This document shows, piece by piece, positions 1-6,235 of a stretch of 12,046 bases of DNA. The notes beneath the pieces are model-generated. The model was not told the DNA's origin and did not search any database. It saw only the letters and a program-made list of their open reading frames with translations. Positions within the stretch are counted from its first letter, which is position 1. Each line of letters starts with the position of its first letter. The translations under genes and the position numbers were made by a program. This DNA comes from an uncultured Collinsella sp. (GTDB taxonomy: Bacteria > Actinomycetota > Coriobacteriia > Coriobacteriales > Coriobacteriaceae): assembly GCA_937934355.1 (NCBI GenBank), contig CALGZY010000097.1, positions 1-12,046 of the forward strand. Direction: 5' to 3'.

Positions 1-14
1 TCGACCGAGGCATA

Positions 15-770
15 ATGCGCGCCGGGGATTTTGTCGGCGCCAAGATCTATCGCAAGCCCACCGAGGACAAGCGCACCAAAAAGGACGGCACGCCGCGCAG
101 CCCTAAAAAGCTCGGAAAGATTCACTTTCCGGTCTTTACCCCGGGCGGTACGCGCGTGGTCGGCTTTATGGTCCGCCAGTCCGATATCGCGGGCATGATC
201 GAGCGTCCCGATCGATTCGTAGCGCTCGACGCCATTGGTGTCTACGAGGGCGCCATTGCGGTCGATGACGTCAAGGACACGTACGATGCCGCCGCCGCCA
301 AGCGCCTCGACATCAACCTGGACGATTGCATCATCTGGGTCGGTATGGACGTGCGCACGGAATCGGGCGACGTCGTGGGCTATTGCTCGGACGTTGAGTT
401 CAAGCCACGCTCGGGCATCGTGCAGGCATTCTATGTGACCGCTGGTGCTGCTTCGAGTGTTTTGGTCGGTGACACGCAGGTGCCGCCGACGATGCTGCGC
501 GGCTACGAGAACGGCGCGATGGTCGTCTCGGACGAGGTCAAGTCGCTCGGGTATTCGGGCGGTGCGGCTGCCAAGGCCGCCGAGGCCAGCGTCGTGGTGG
601 GCGACAAGGTCAAAAAGGGCGCCAAGGTGCTCGACGACAAGGGATCGGTTGCCGTGGACAAGGGCAGTCGCGCACTGGGCAAGCAGCTCGGCAAGACGCG
701 CGGCATGTTCAAGGCCTTTAAGGACGAATACCAAAAGGCGAGCGGAGGCTCGTCAAAAGCTACAAAATAG
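15..770 (+). CDS. PRC-barrel domain protein, two barrels
   Basis: A 251-residue soluble protein with no signal peptide or membrane segment. Residues about 5-90 (start MRAGDFVGAKIY, then a beta-rich stretch) and about 108-160 (WVGMDVRTESGDVVGYCSDV) read as two PRC-barrel modules: a short beta strand, a G-D/E-x-(V/L)-G turn, then hydrophobic strands. The tail (about 185-251) is rich in Lys, Ala and Gly with an amphipathic look and may be a flexible or membrane-surface-binding arm. The ATG at 15 has a GAGG four bases upstream, so the gene appears complete although it begins at the window edge. PRC barrels are known as small adaptor or sensor domains in photosynthetic reaction centres, RimM and metal-transport regulators. 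The specific role here is unknown. It lies 72 bp before the NodB-like gene on the same strand and could share a transcript with it. Confidence 0.8.
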   Translation: MRAGDFVGAKIYRKPTEDKRTKKDGTPRSPKKLGKIHFPVFTPGGTRVVGFMVRQSDIAGMIERPDRFVALDAIGVYEGAIAVDDVKDTYDAAAAKRLDINLDDCIIWVGMDVRTESGDVVGYCSDVEFKPRSGIVQAFYVTAGAASSVLVGDTQVPPTMLRGYENGAMVVSDEVKSLGYSGGAAAKAAEASVVVGDKVKKGAKVLDDKGSVAVDKGSRALGKQLGKTRGMFKAFKDEYQKASGGSSKATK

Positions 771-791
771 CGACGTACCAAATGATGGGAG

Positions 792-828
792 GCAAGCCGG
801 AGACCTGTTGCTCCGGCTTGCTGTGTTT
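792..828 (+). terminator. Perfect 11-bp hairpin after PRC-barrel gene
   Basis: GCAAGCCGGAG at 792-802 pairs perfectly with CTCCGGCTTGC at 811-821 around an 8-base loop. The tail, TGTGTTT, is only moderately T-rich. This is probably a leaky terminator, or an mRNA-stabilising stem between two co-transcribed genes. The ribosome binding site of the next gene begins three bases after the tail. Confidence 0.6.
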
Positions 829-842
829 ATGGGGGAGGGCAC

Positions 843-2249
843 ATGCGCCAAAACGGATCCAACTTAAACGGGCGTTCGGGCGCGCGTCCGACGGCGCGCC
901 GCGACCTGGGGCAGCTGCCCAGCGGTCAGCGCAAGCGTCACCGTAAGCCCGGCGCGATGTATCTCAACCATAGCCGCGGCTTTAGCGACCGCAGCGCTCG
1001 CATCGGCAACAGCCGTACGCCCCGTCGTTCGTCTCGCCTGCCCTATGCGCTCATTGCCGTGGGCTGTGCGCTCGTGCTGTTTATCGCTGCCGTCGTGGGC
1101 TACGTCAACCGCAGTGTGGACGTGGAGCTCAACGGCCAGAAGACCGCGGTGCGTGTGGGCTCTACGCTGCAGAATCTCATCGACGACCAGGAGTTGACTG
1201 ACACCTACGACGCAGGCGACCTGCTGGCCGTCGATGACAGCGTGCTCAAGCGCCATGGGGGCGAAAAGCTGTCGGTGAAGGTCGACGGCAAGCGCGTGAA
1301 ACAGGGCAAATGGGATAGCCGCGAACTTGAGGGCGGCGAGAAGGTGACGGTCAAGGATGGCCGTAACACTTACGAGAAGCACGAGGTTCAGGCTACGGTT
1401 ATCGAGCCCAAGCTCAAGGTCGAGGGCACGGGCGCTATCGAGTATGTGCAGACATGGGGTGTCCAGGGCCGATCCGAGGTGTGGGTTGGTGAGCAGTCAG
1501 GCAAGACGCAAGACCGCGGCGAGGTTGTGCCCGCCACCGATTGCGTTGTTGCGTGCGCCAGCGTGGCGCCCAAGGGCAACAAAAAGTACGTGGCACTGAC
1601 GTTTGACGAGGGTCCGAGCGGCGCTACCAAGCAGATCTTGCAGGTGCTCAAGGAAAAGGGCGTCACCGCGACGTTCTTCCTTTCGGGCGATGCGGTCGAG
1701 GCCTCGCCTGCCACGGCCAAGGCGATTGTCGATGCTGGGTGCGAGATCGGATCCAACAGCTATAGCGACGATTCGCTCAAGGGTCAGGACCGTGAGGCGG
1801 TACGCGAACAGATCACGAAAGGCACCGATGCGATTAAGTCGGCGACCGGCGTGAAGACGATGCTGCTGCGTGCTCCCTACGCTGCCTTTGACCAGCAAAA
1901 CTGGATTGATGCGATGGACCTGGTCTCCGCCGTGGTCTCGTGGAATATTGACTCGGGCGACTGGCTGCTAAACGGTGCCGACGAGCAGGTCTCGACGGTG
2001 CTCGATTCGGTGACGCCGGGCAATATCGTGCTGCTCACCGATAGAGACGAATGCGCCGAGCAGACGCTCGAGGCGCTGCCGCAGATCATCGACGGCCTCA
2101 TTGCCGACGGCTACAAGATCGTGACGCTCAGCGACCTGGTCAAGACGGACACGTCTCTGAGCAAAAAGCTCACCTCGCTGACGAAGGTCACCATGCCCAA
2201 GGACGCCGTGTTCCCCCAACTTGCCGAGGACGACGACACCACAGAGTAG
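843..2249 (+). CDS. Membrane-anchored NodB-fold protein, probable pseudo-deacetylase
   Basis: A 468-residue protein. Residues 1-66 are a very basic cytoplasmic tail, 67-88 one transmembrane helix, and about 90-190 an extracellular beta-rich region resembling the ubiquitin-like or G5-type modules of cell-wall proteins. About 248-440 is a polysaccharide deacetylase (NodB, carbohydrate esterase 4) domain. Active enzymes use a D-H-H metal triad, a catalytic Asp and a catalytic His. Here motif 1 is TFDEG (D255, E256 in place of the metal Asp). Motif 2 is GSNSYSD (N305 and D309 where two His should be). RAPY (343-346) and DSGDW (370-374) are kept, and motif 5 is LLTD with T399 in place of His. Activity is therefore doubtful; a binding or regulatory role at the cell wall is more likely. 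The start ATG follows GGGGGAGGG by three bases. The acidic C-terminus ends EDDDTTE. Confidence 0.85.
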   Translation: MRQNGSNLNGRSGARPTARRDLGQLPSGQRKRHRKPGAMYLNHSRGFSDRSARIGNSRTPRRSSRLPYALIAVGCALVLFIAAVVGYVNRSVDVELNGQKTAVRVGSTLQNLIDDQELTDTYDAGDLLAVDDSVLKRHGGEKLSVKVDGKRVKQGKWDSRELEGGEKVTVKDGRNTYEKHEVQATVIEPKLKVEGTGAIEYVQTWGVQGRSEVWVGEQSGKTQDRGEVVPATDCVVACASVAPKGNKKYVALTFDEGPSGATKQILQVLKEKGVTATFFLSGDAVEASPATAKAIVDAGCEIGSNSYSDDSLKGQDREAVREQITKGTDAIKSATGVKTMLLRAPYAAFDQQNWIDAMDLVSAVVSWNIDSGDWLLNGADEQVSTVLDSVTPGNIVLLTDRDECAEQTLEALPQIIDGLIADGYKIVTLSDLVKTDTSLSKKLTSLTKVTMPKDAVFPQLAEDDDTTE

Positions 2250-2257
2250 TTATCGGG

Positions 2258-2286
2258 TAGTCATTTAAGAACGTCCCCAATGACTA
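2258..2286. repeat. REP-like hairpin, copy 1
   Basis: TAGTCATT (2258-2265) and AATGACTA (2279-2286) are an 8-bp perfect inverted repeat around the 13-base loop TAAGAACGTCCCC. The loop is nearly the same as that of a second hairpin at 6148-6178, while the arms are unrelated in sequence. It starts nine bases after the stop codon of the NodB-fold gene and could also protect or end that transcript, although no T-run follows. Confidence 0.6.
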
Positions 2287-2360
2287 TGTCACGGATGCGT
2301 CAGCGTTTGGTATGCCTGCAATGTGCAGCGCATAAATTCGATGCCGCAGGGCGAAGCTGA

Positions 2361-2369
2361 TGCTATAGT
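2361..2369 (+). promoter_or_regulatory. Extended -10 promoter of the metal transport operon
   Basis: TGCTATAGT is a TGn extended -10 with a good hexamer, TATAGT (2364-2369). No convincing -35 lies 17 bases upstream, which is common for extended -10 promoters. It predicts a start near 2375-2377 and so a leader of about 200 bases before the MgtE-like gene. CCGCA (2344-2348) and TGCGG (2373-2377) bracket the -10 as a small inverted repeat and could be an operator, though this is weak. Confidence 0.55.
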
Positions 2370-2375
2370 TACTGC

Positions 2376-2576
2376 GGTTAATGAGGGTCAAGAGAAAGGT
2401 TACAGGTGAAATCCAAACCTCGACCATACAGTCGATGACCCCATGCAGGTGCTTTTGCGCATGCACGGGGTGTAAGCGTCGAGCGGCGTGCCGCCCGCGC
2501 ATGCGTATACATATCCAGAAGCCCCCGGACGCCGCACGCGCGGCCGCGTCCGGAGGAATAATGATGGGGAGCACCA
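2376..2576 (+). promoter_or_regulatory. Structured leader RNA, candidate riboswitch
   Basis: About 200 bases with several compatible and exclusive helices. GGGTCA (2385-2390) pairs with TGACCC (2436-2441). This closes a junction holding an AGGTT/AACCT arm (2397-2401 with 2416-2420) that contains GGTGAAATCC, and a CGAC/GTCG arm (2421-2424 with 2431-2434). ACCCCATGC (2438-2446) can instead pair with GCAT (2459-2462) plus GGGGT (2467-2471), breaking the first helix. GCGG/CCGC (2483-2486 with 2491-2494) forms a tetraloop hairpin. A final hairpin at 2522-2556 covers the GGAGG. Compact junction, switchable pairing and a masked ribosome binding site together look like a translational riboswitch. I cannot match it to the M-box core or to another class I know. 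The ligand is unknown; a divalent metal is a guess from the genes. Confidence 0.5.
2522..2556 (+). promoter_or_regulatory. Hairpin sequestering a GGAGG ribosome binding site
   Basis: CCCCCGGACGC (2522-2532) pairs with GCGTCCGGAGG (2546-2556): 10 of 11 pairs, with one C/A mismatch at 2524/2554 and a 13-base loop. The 3' arm contains the only strong ribosome binding site (GGAGG, 2552-2556) before the ATG ATG at 2561. When folded, it would block ribosome entry at the start of the operon. No T-run follows, so it is not an intrinsic terminator. Confidence 0.65.
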
Positions 2577-2593
2577 TTGAATTATCTGAGTGA
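2561..2593 (+). CDS. Ten-codon overlapping reading frame (leader peptide or frameshift remnant)
   Basis: ATG ATG follows GGAGG (2552-2556) by four bases and encodes MMGSTIELSE, stopping with TGA at 2591-2593. It overlaps the TTG start of the MgtE-like gene (2577) in another frame and ends one base before an in-frame ATG of that gene (2595). This spacing suits translational coupling or re-initiation. Alternatively, the true start of the MgtE-like protein was once this ATG and a small indel split the frames: both frames read L-S-E in this stretch. Evidence that the peptide itself matters is lacking. Confidence 0.4.
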   Translation: MMGSTIELSE

Positions 2594-4421
2594 GATGCTC
2601 AAATTGCCGGTCTTGGACGTCGACGGCGAAAAGCTCGGCGTGGTCAACGATTTTGGTATTGCTACCGGCGAAGTTTTTCCGCACGTGACGTCGCTCGCGT
2701 TCCGCGGACCCGGCAAGACGCCGTTTATGATTAGCTGGCGCAAATGGGTCGACCGTATCGACGAGACGGGTGTACACCTTAAGACGTCGGCCACCGAAAT
2801 CCGTTTTTCGTACCTGCAGCCGACCGAACTCTTGCTTGCCCGCGACGTGCTCAACAAACAGATTGTCGACACGCAGGGCATGAAGGTCGTGCGCGTAAAC
2901 GACATCAAGTTTTCCATGTCGGGCGAAAACCAGCTGCGCCTGCTGGGTGCCGAGGTCGGTGCCCGCGGTCTGCTACGCGCCATCAGCCCCGCGCTCGAGC
3001 ATATCGTCGAAGGCTTTATGAAGCACCTAGGCAAGCCGCTCAGTGAGGACATCATCGCTTGGTCCTACATGGACCTGCTCGACCGCTCGACCAAGAACAT
3101 TCAACTCTCGGTGTCGCACAAGACGCTCGGCGAGCTGCACCCTGCCGACATCGCCGACATTATCGAGCAGCTCGACCCGCGCCTACGCGCGCAGGTGTTT
3201 GCGCAGCTCGATACTGCCCAGGCCGCCGAGGCCATCTCGGAGTTCGATGACGACGAGCTTATGACCGAGATGCTCGAGGGCCTGTCCGACACGGACGCAT
3301 CGTCGATGCTGGCCATGATGGACCCGGACGATGCAGCCGACCTGATCGACGAGCTCGATTACGAGAAGGCCGAGAAGCTCCTGCGCCTGATGGGCGTCAA
3401 GGAGGAGAAGGCGATTCGTAACCTGCTGGGGTATGAGGACAACACCGCCGGCCGCATCATGACCTCGGAGTTTGTCTCCCTGCCCGCCACGGCAACGGTC
3501 GGTGACGCCATCGAGGCGATTCGCGAGCTCGACGAGGACTTCGAAAGCGTCTACTACGTCTATACCGAGGATCCGAGCGGCATGCTGACCGGCGTGCTTT
3601 CGCTGCGCACGCTGATCGTAGCCGACCGCGACGCCACGCTGGGTCAGCTGGCCTATCGCGACCTGGTCTATGTGTCGCCCGACGAGGACCAGGAAGACGT
3701 GACGGACGAGATGACCAAGTACGACCTGGTTGCCATCCCTGTCTGCGACGAGAACCGTCATATCCTGGGTATCGTAACCTTCGACGACGCCATGGACGTT
3801 ATTGCCGAGGAGCATCAGGAGGACCTGCAGATCGCCGGTGTCGGCTCGGGCGATAGCGCGTCGGACGACTCGACGAACGTGCTCAGCTGGTTTGCGCATC
3901 GCCAGTACTGGGTTGTCGTGTGGGGCATTGCCTCGTGCATCATGGCAACGGTGCTGGGGACGGCGCTCGGCTCCGCGCATCTGGTGGTGTTCCCCATGTG
4001 CGCCATGCCGCTCGTGCTGCTGGCGGCCTCGCGCATGGTGTCGTTCGTCAAGAACTACTTTCTGGAGTATGACGGTCACGACGACGAGCCCAAGCCGTAT
4101 CTGGGGTTCTTCTTCCAGAGCACGGGCATGGGCCTGATTCTGTCACTCGTGACCTACCTGTGCGCCCAGCTGGTGCGCACCGCTGCGTTCCCCGATGCGC
4201 CCATGTTTGAGGAGCAACTCTTTACCGGGTGCTTTAATATCGCTGCCATCATTTGCCTGGTTGGCAACATGAGCGCCGTGATTTACCTGATGGTGCTGTT
4301 CTGGCGTGACGAGCATGACCTCAACACGTCGGGCACCGCCATGAACGTTATTGCCGTCATGATCTCGTGCGTAGCGTACTGCGCCGCTGCGGTGCTGCTC
4401 GCCATGTCGGTCATTGGTTAG
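2577..4421 (+). CDS. MgtE-like PRC/MgtE_N/CBS protein with atypical membrane domain
   Basis: A 614-residue protein. Residues about 7-75 and 89-140 look like PRC barrels (LPVLDVDGEKLGVVNDFG). About 184-275 is an MgtE_N helical superhelix (LHPADIADIIEQLDP, MDPDDAADLIDEL). About 288-415 is a CBS pair with the MgtE hallmark NTAGRIMTSEF. About 444-612 has four to five hydrophobic helices. In MgtE the acidic N and CBS domains sense Mg2+ and gate the pore. The membrane part here lacks the GGNxGxQ-type pore motif of true MgtE, so it may not itself be a channel. The TTG start at 2577 is used because GGGGAG (2566-2571) sits five bases upstream; ATG 2595 is an alternative. The NRAMP-related gene follows eight bases later, suggesting co-expression and a regulatory partnership. 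Confidence 0.8.
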   Translation: MNYLSEMLKLPVLDVDGEKLGVVNDFGIATGEVFPHVTSLAFRGPGKTPFMISWRKWVDRIDETGVHLKTSATEIRFSYLQPTELLLARDVLNKQIVDTQGMKVVRVNDIKFSMSGENQLRLLGAEVGARGLLRAISPALEHIVEGFMKHLGKPLSEDIIAWSYMDLLDRSTKNIQLSVSHKTLGELHPADIADIIEQLDPRLRAQVFAQLDTAQAAEAISEFDDDELMTEMLEGLSDTDASSMLAMMDPDDAADLIDELDYEKAEKLLRLMGVKEEKAIRNLLGYEDNTAGRIMTSEFVSLPATATVGDAIEAIRELDEDFESVYYVYTEDPSGMLTGVLSLRTLIVADRDATLGQLAYRDLVYVSPDEDQEDVTDEMTKYDLVAIPVCDENRHILGIVTFDDAMDVIAEEHQEDLQIAGVGSGDSASDDSTNVLSWFAHRQYWVVVWGIASCIMATVLGTALGSAHLVVFPMCAMPLVLLAASRMVSFVKNYFLEYDGHDDEPKPYLGFFFQSTGMGLILSLVTYLCAQLVRTAAFPDAPMFEEQLFTGCFNIAAIICLVGNMSAVIYLMVLFWRDEHDLNTSGTAMNVIAVMISCVAYCAAAVLLAMSVIG

Positions 4422-4429
4422 GTGGTCGC

Positions 4430-5692
4430 GTGCAAAATACCAAGCAAAAGTCGGGCACCAAGCAAAAGTTGACCATCGCGGCCATCTTTGGCGCTATGGG
4501 TCCCGGTCTGCTGGCGGCGCTTTCGGGCAATGACGCCGGCGGCATTGCAACGTATTCCAGCGCGGGCGCCAGCTATGGCTACAAGATGCTCTGGATGCTT
4601 CCCGTCATGACTGTGCTGCTCATCGTGACGCAGGAGACCGCGGCGCGCTGCGGCTGCGTCACGGGCAAGGGCTTGGCATCGCTCATTCGCGAGCGCTTTG
4701 GCGTGCGCAAGAGTGTACTTGCTATGGCGGCGCTGTTGATCGCCAACACGGCTGTGACTATTTCGGAGTTTGCGGGCATCGCCAGCGGCCTTGCTCTCTT
4801 TGGCGTGCCGGCGAGCATCTCGGTGCCGTTGGTGGCGCTGCTGGTGTGGATGCTTACCATGTCGGGTAGTTTCCAGCGCATCGAGAAGATTCTGCTGCTG
4901 GTGAGCTGCGTGTTCGTGACCTATATTGTCGCCGCGTTTATGGCTGGCCCCAACTGGGGTGAGGTCGCGGTCGACCTGGTCGTTCCCAATATTCAGAACG
5001 ATCCCAGCTACGTGTCGCTCGTGGTCGCCACGATCGGTACCACCATCGCGCCGTGGATGATTTTCTTGGCGCAGAACAACGTGGTCGATAAGAACGCGGG
5101 CGAGGACGATATCGTGCTGCAGCGCATCGATACCGTGAGCGGCTCGCTTGCCGCCGATGTCATTGCCGGCTTTATTATCATCACGACCGGTACGGTGTTG
5201 TTCCCGGCGGGTATTCAGATTAGCGATGCTGCCGATGCTGCCCGCGCGTTGGAGCCTATTGCGGGTCAGTGGTCCACGGTACTGTTTGCCTCGGGCCTGG
5301 TCGCGGCGAGCTTCTTGGCTGCCTGCGTGCTGCCGGGCGTTACGTCGAGCGCTATCTGCGAGGCATTTGGCTGGGAGCGCGGTGCCGACCGCAGCTGGGA
5401 CGAGGCCCCGGTCTATCGCGGCATCATTACGGCCATCATCGGTATCTCTGCCGTGCTGGTGCTTATGCCCGGCGTCGATCTGTTCCAGATTATGATGACC
5501 TCGCAGGTCATCAATGGCGTGCTACTGCCCGTGGTTCTGGTGTTCCAGGTGGTTATTGCCGCTGACCGTCACATTATGGGCGCTAACCGCAACGGCCGCG
5601 TGTGGAATGTGCTCACTTGGGCGACTATCGGTGTGATTACGGTGCTCACGGTTGTCATGTTTGTTCTGCAGGCGATGGGTTACAGCGCTTAG
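4430..5692 (+). CDS. NRAMP-related divalent metal transporter, probable Mg2+ type (NRMT)
   Basis: A 420-residue membrane protein with about 11 hydrophobic helices and the LeuT-like NRAMP fold. Family marks are GPGLLAALSGNDAGG in the first helix (24-38) and QETAARCGCVTGKGLA (68-83). Canonical Mn/Fe transporters carry DPGN in helix 1 and a Met-Pro-His motif in helix 6. Here these read DAGG (D35 kept, Asn replaced by Gly) and APW (A207-P208-W209, no Met). Loss of the soft Met ligand and the Asn fits the NRAMP-related Mg2+ transporter clade described from Clostridium and Eggerthella lenta, so Mg2+ uptake is the best call; Mn2+ cannot be excluded from motifs alone. The GTG start at 4430 has AGGTGG four bases upstream, overlapping the stop of the preceding gene. 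An in-frame ATG at 4367 would overlap that gene by 55 bases and is less likely. Confidence 0.85.
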   Translation: MQNTKQKSGTKQKLTIAAIFGAMGPGLLAALSGNDAGGIATYSSAGASYGYKMLWMLPVMTVLLIVTQETAARCGCVTGKGLASLIRERFGVRKSVLAMAALLIANTAVTISEFAGIASGLALFGVPASISVPLVALLVWMLTMSGSFQRIEKILLLVSCVFVTYIVAAFMAGPNWGEVAVDLVVPNIQNDPSYVSLVVATIGTTIAPWMIFLAQNNVVDKNAGEDDIVLQRIDTVSGSLAADVIAGFIIITTGTVLFPAGIQISDAADAARALEPIAGQWSTVLFASGLVAASFLAACVLPGVTSSAICEAFGWERGADRSWDEAPVYRGIITAIIGISAVLVLMPGVDLFQIMMTSQVINGVLLPVVLVFQVVIAADRHIMGANRNGRVWNVLTWATIGVITVLTVVMFVLQAMGYSA

Positions 5693-5709
5693 CGCCTCTT
5701 TTGGATTCC

Positions 5710-5744
5710 AAACAGGCCGCAGCGATGGGCTGCGGCCTGTTTTT
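5710..5744 (+). terminator. Strong intrinsic terminator of the metal transport operon
   Basis: AACAGGCCGCAG (5711-5722) pairs perfectly with CTGCGGCCTGTT (5730-5741), extended by A5710-T5742, around a 7-base loop. TTTTT (5740-5744) follows. It lies 18 bases after the transporter stop codon. Confidence 0.92.
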
Positions 5745-5773
5745 GCCTGCTATAGGGTGTTAGTTATATGGCA

Positions 5774-6003
5774 GTGGGCAAAAAATGCCAAATATGAGTA
5801 CTGTTGCTAAGTGAATAGCATTTACATTCAAGAAGATAATAAACATAACCTATAGTATGTTCATTAAAATTGGCTCCAATACGCCTTAAACCAGTCAGGT
5901 TGGCTGCTTTAGGGGGTTGTAGGGTTCGCTCGGACGTCATTTTGGGTGGTTTTGCCTGCTACTAAAATGGTAACAGTACTCATATTTGCCCTTTTTTGCC
6001 CAC
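5774..6003. mobile_element. 230-bp MITE-like element with 36-bp terminal inverted repeats
   Basis: The ends 5774-5809 and 5968-6003 are inverted copies, matching at 32 of 36 positions by my count. Each outer end starts GTGGGCAAAAAA and each inner part contains AAATATGAGTACTGTT. Weaker similarity continues inward for about 12 bases (8 of 12, ending TAGCA). The interior is AT-rich, unlike the surrounding genes, and holds no convincing reading frame. Length and symmetry fit a miniature inverted-repeat element moved by a transposase encoded elsewhere. No clear target-site duplication was found, so an old insertion or a non-mobile palindromic repeat remains possible. Confidence 0.6.
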
Positions 6004-6130
6004 AGACCTTTGAGGGTGCGGCGAAAAGGGCTTGTTTTGATTGTTTGGGGCAGGCGCGAGGCACGGAAACGATGTCTGGAACGACGGAGCGGCCTGGAAT
6101 TCATCCGTAGAGGTCTTCATTGGCTGCGCC
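6004..6130. other. Gene-free stretch, nothing recognised
   Basis: Between the MITE-like element and the REP-like hairpin I see no gene with a ribosome binding site, no promoter pair and no strong hairpin. Reading frames crossing it on both strands have unlikely composition and run into the acyltransferase gene. Confidence 0.5.
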
Positions 6131-6147
6131 AGGAGTGTCCCTAGGTA

Positions 6148-6178
6148 CCGGCACATAAGGAACGTCCCTAACTGCCGG
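6148..6178. repeat. REP-like hairpin, copy 2
   Basis: CCGGCA (6148-6153) and TGCCGG (6173-6178) flank the 19-base loop CATAAGGAACGTCCCTAAC. The loop core TAAG(G)AACGTCCC is shared with the hairpin at 2258-2286. A further partial copy, AGGAGTGTCCCTA (6131-6143), precedes it and matches AGGAACGTCCCTA (6158-6170) at 11 of 13 positions. Confidence 0.6.
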
Positions 6179-6212
6179 AGGGGGCGTCTGCCGTGGCAGA
6201 CGCCCCCTCCGG
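6175..6212 (-). terminator. 17-bp perfect GC-rich hairpin at the 3' end of the acyltransferase gene
   Basis: Bases 6175-6191 pair without mismatch with 6196-6212 (GGAGGGGGCGTCTG against CAGACGCCCCCTCC, plus flanking pairs) around a tetraloop. It starts 23 bases downstream of the minus-strand stop codon and is the obvious 3' structure for that transcript. Neither side carries a T-run, so ending would be atypical, or its role is mRNA protection. Its outer pairs overlap the arm of the REP-like hairpin, so the two folds exclude each other. Confidence 0.6.
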
Positions 6213-6235
6213 ATGTGGGAAGTTTGCGCTGCAGG

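Noticed and set aside
2376..2576. Calling the leader an M-box (ykoK) or cobalamin riboswitch
   Set aside because: The gene context suits an M-box and GGTGAAATCC recalls part of the cobalamin box, but the remaining conserved core elements of both classes are missing by eye. Only a covariance model search could decide.
3183..4079. 298-codon open frame on the minus strand
   Set aside because: It lies opposite the MgtE-like gene, whose domains are clear; the composition is shadow-like and no domain is recognisable.
4367..4429. Upstream ATG for the NRAMP-related gene
   Set aside because: It would overlap the preceding gene by 55 bases and add an Arg/Cys-rich segment. GTG 4430 has a well-placed AGGTGG.
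5741..5961. 12-bp direct repeat TTTTGCCTGCTA (5741-5752 and 5950-5961) as a target-site duplication
   Set aside because: The second copy lies inside the MITE-like element and the first overlaps the terminator tail, so they do not flank an insertion. Probably chance or an unrelated small repeat.
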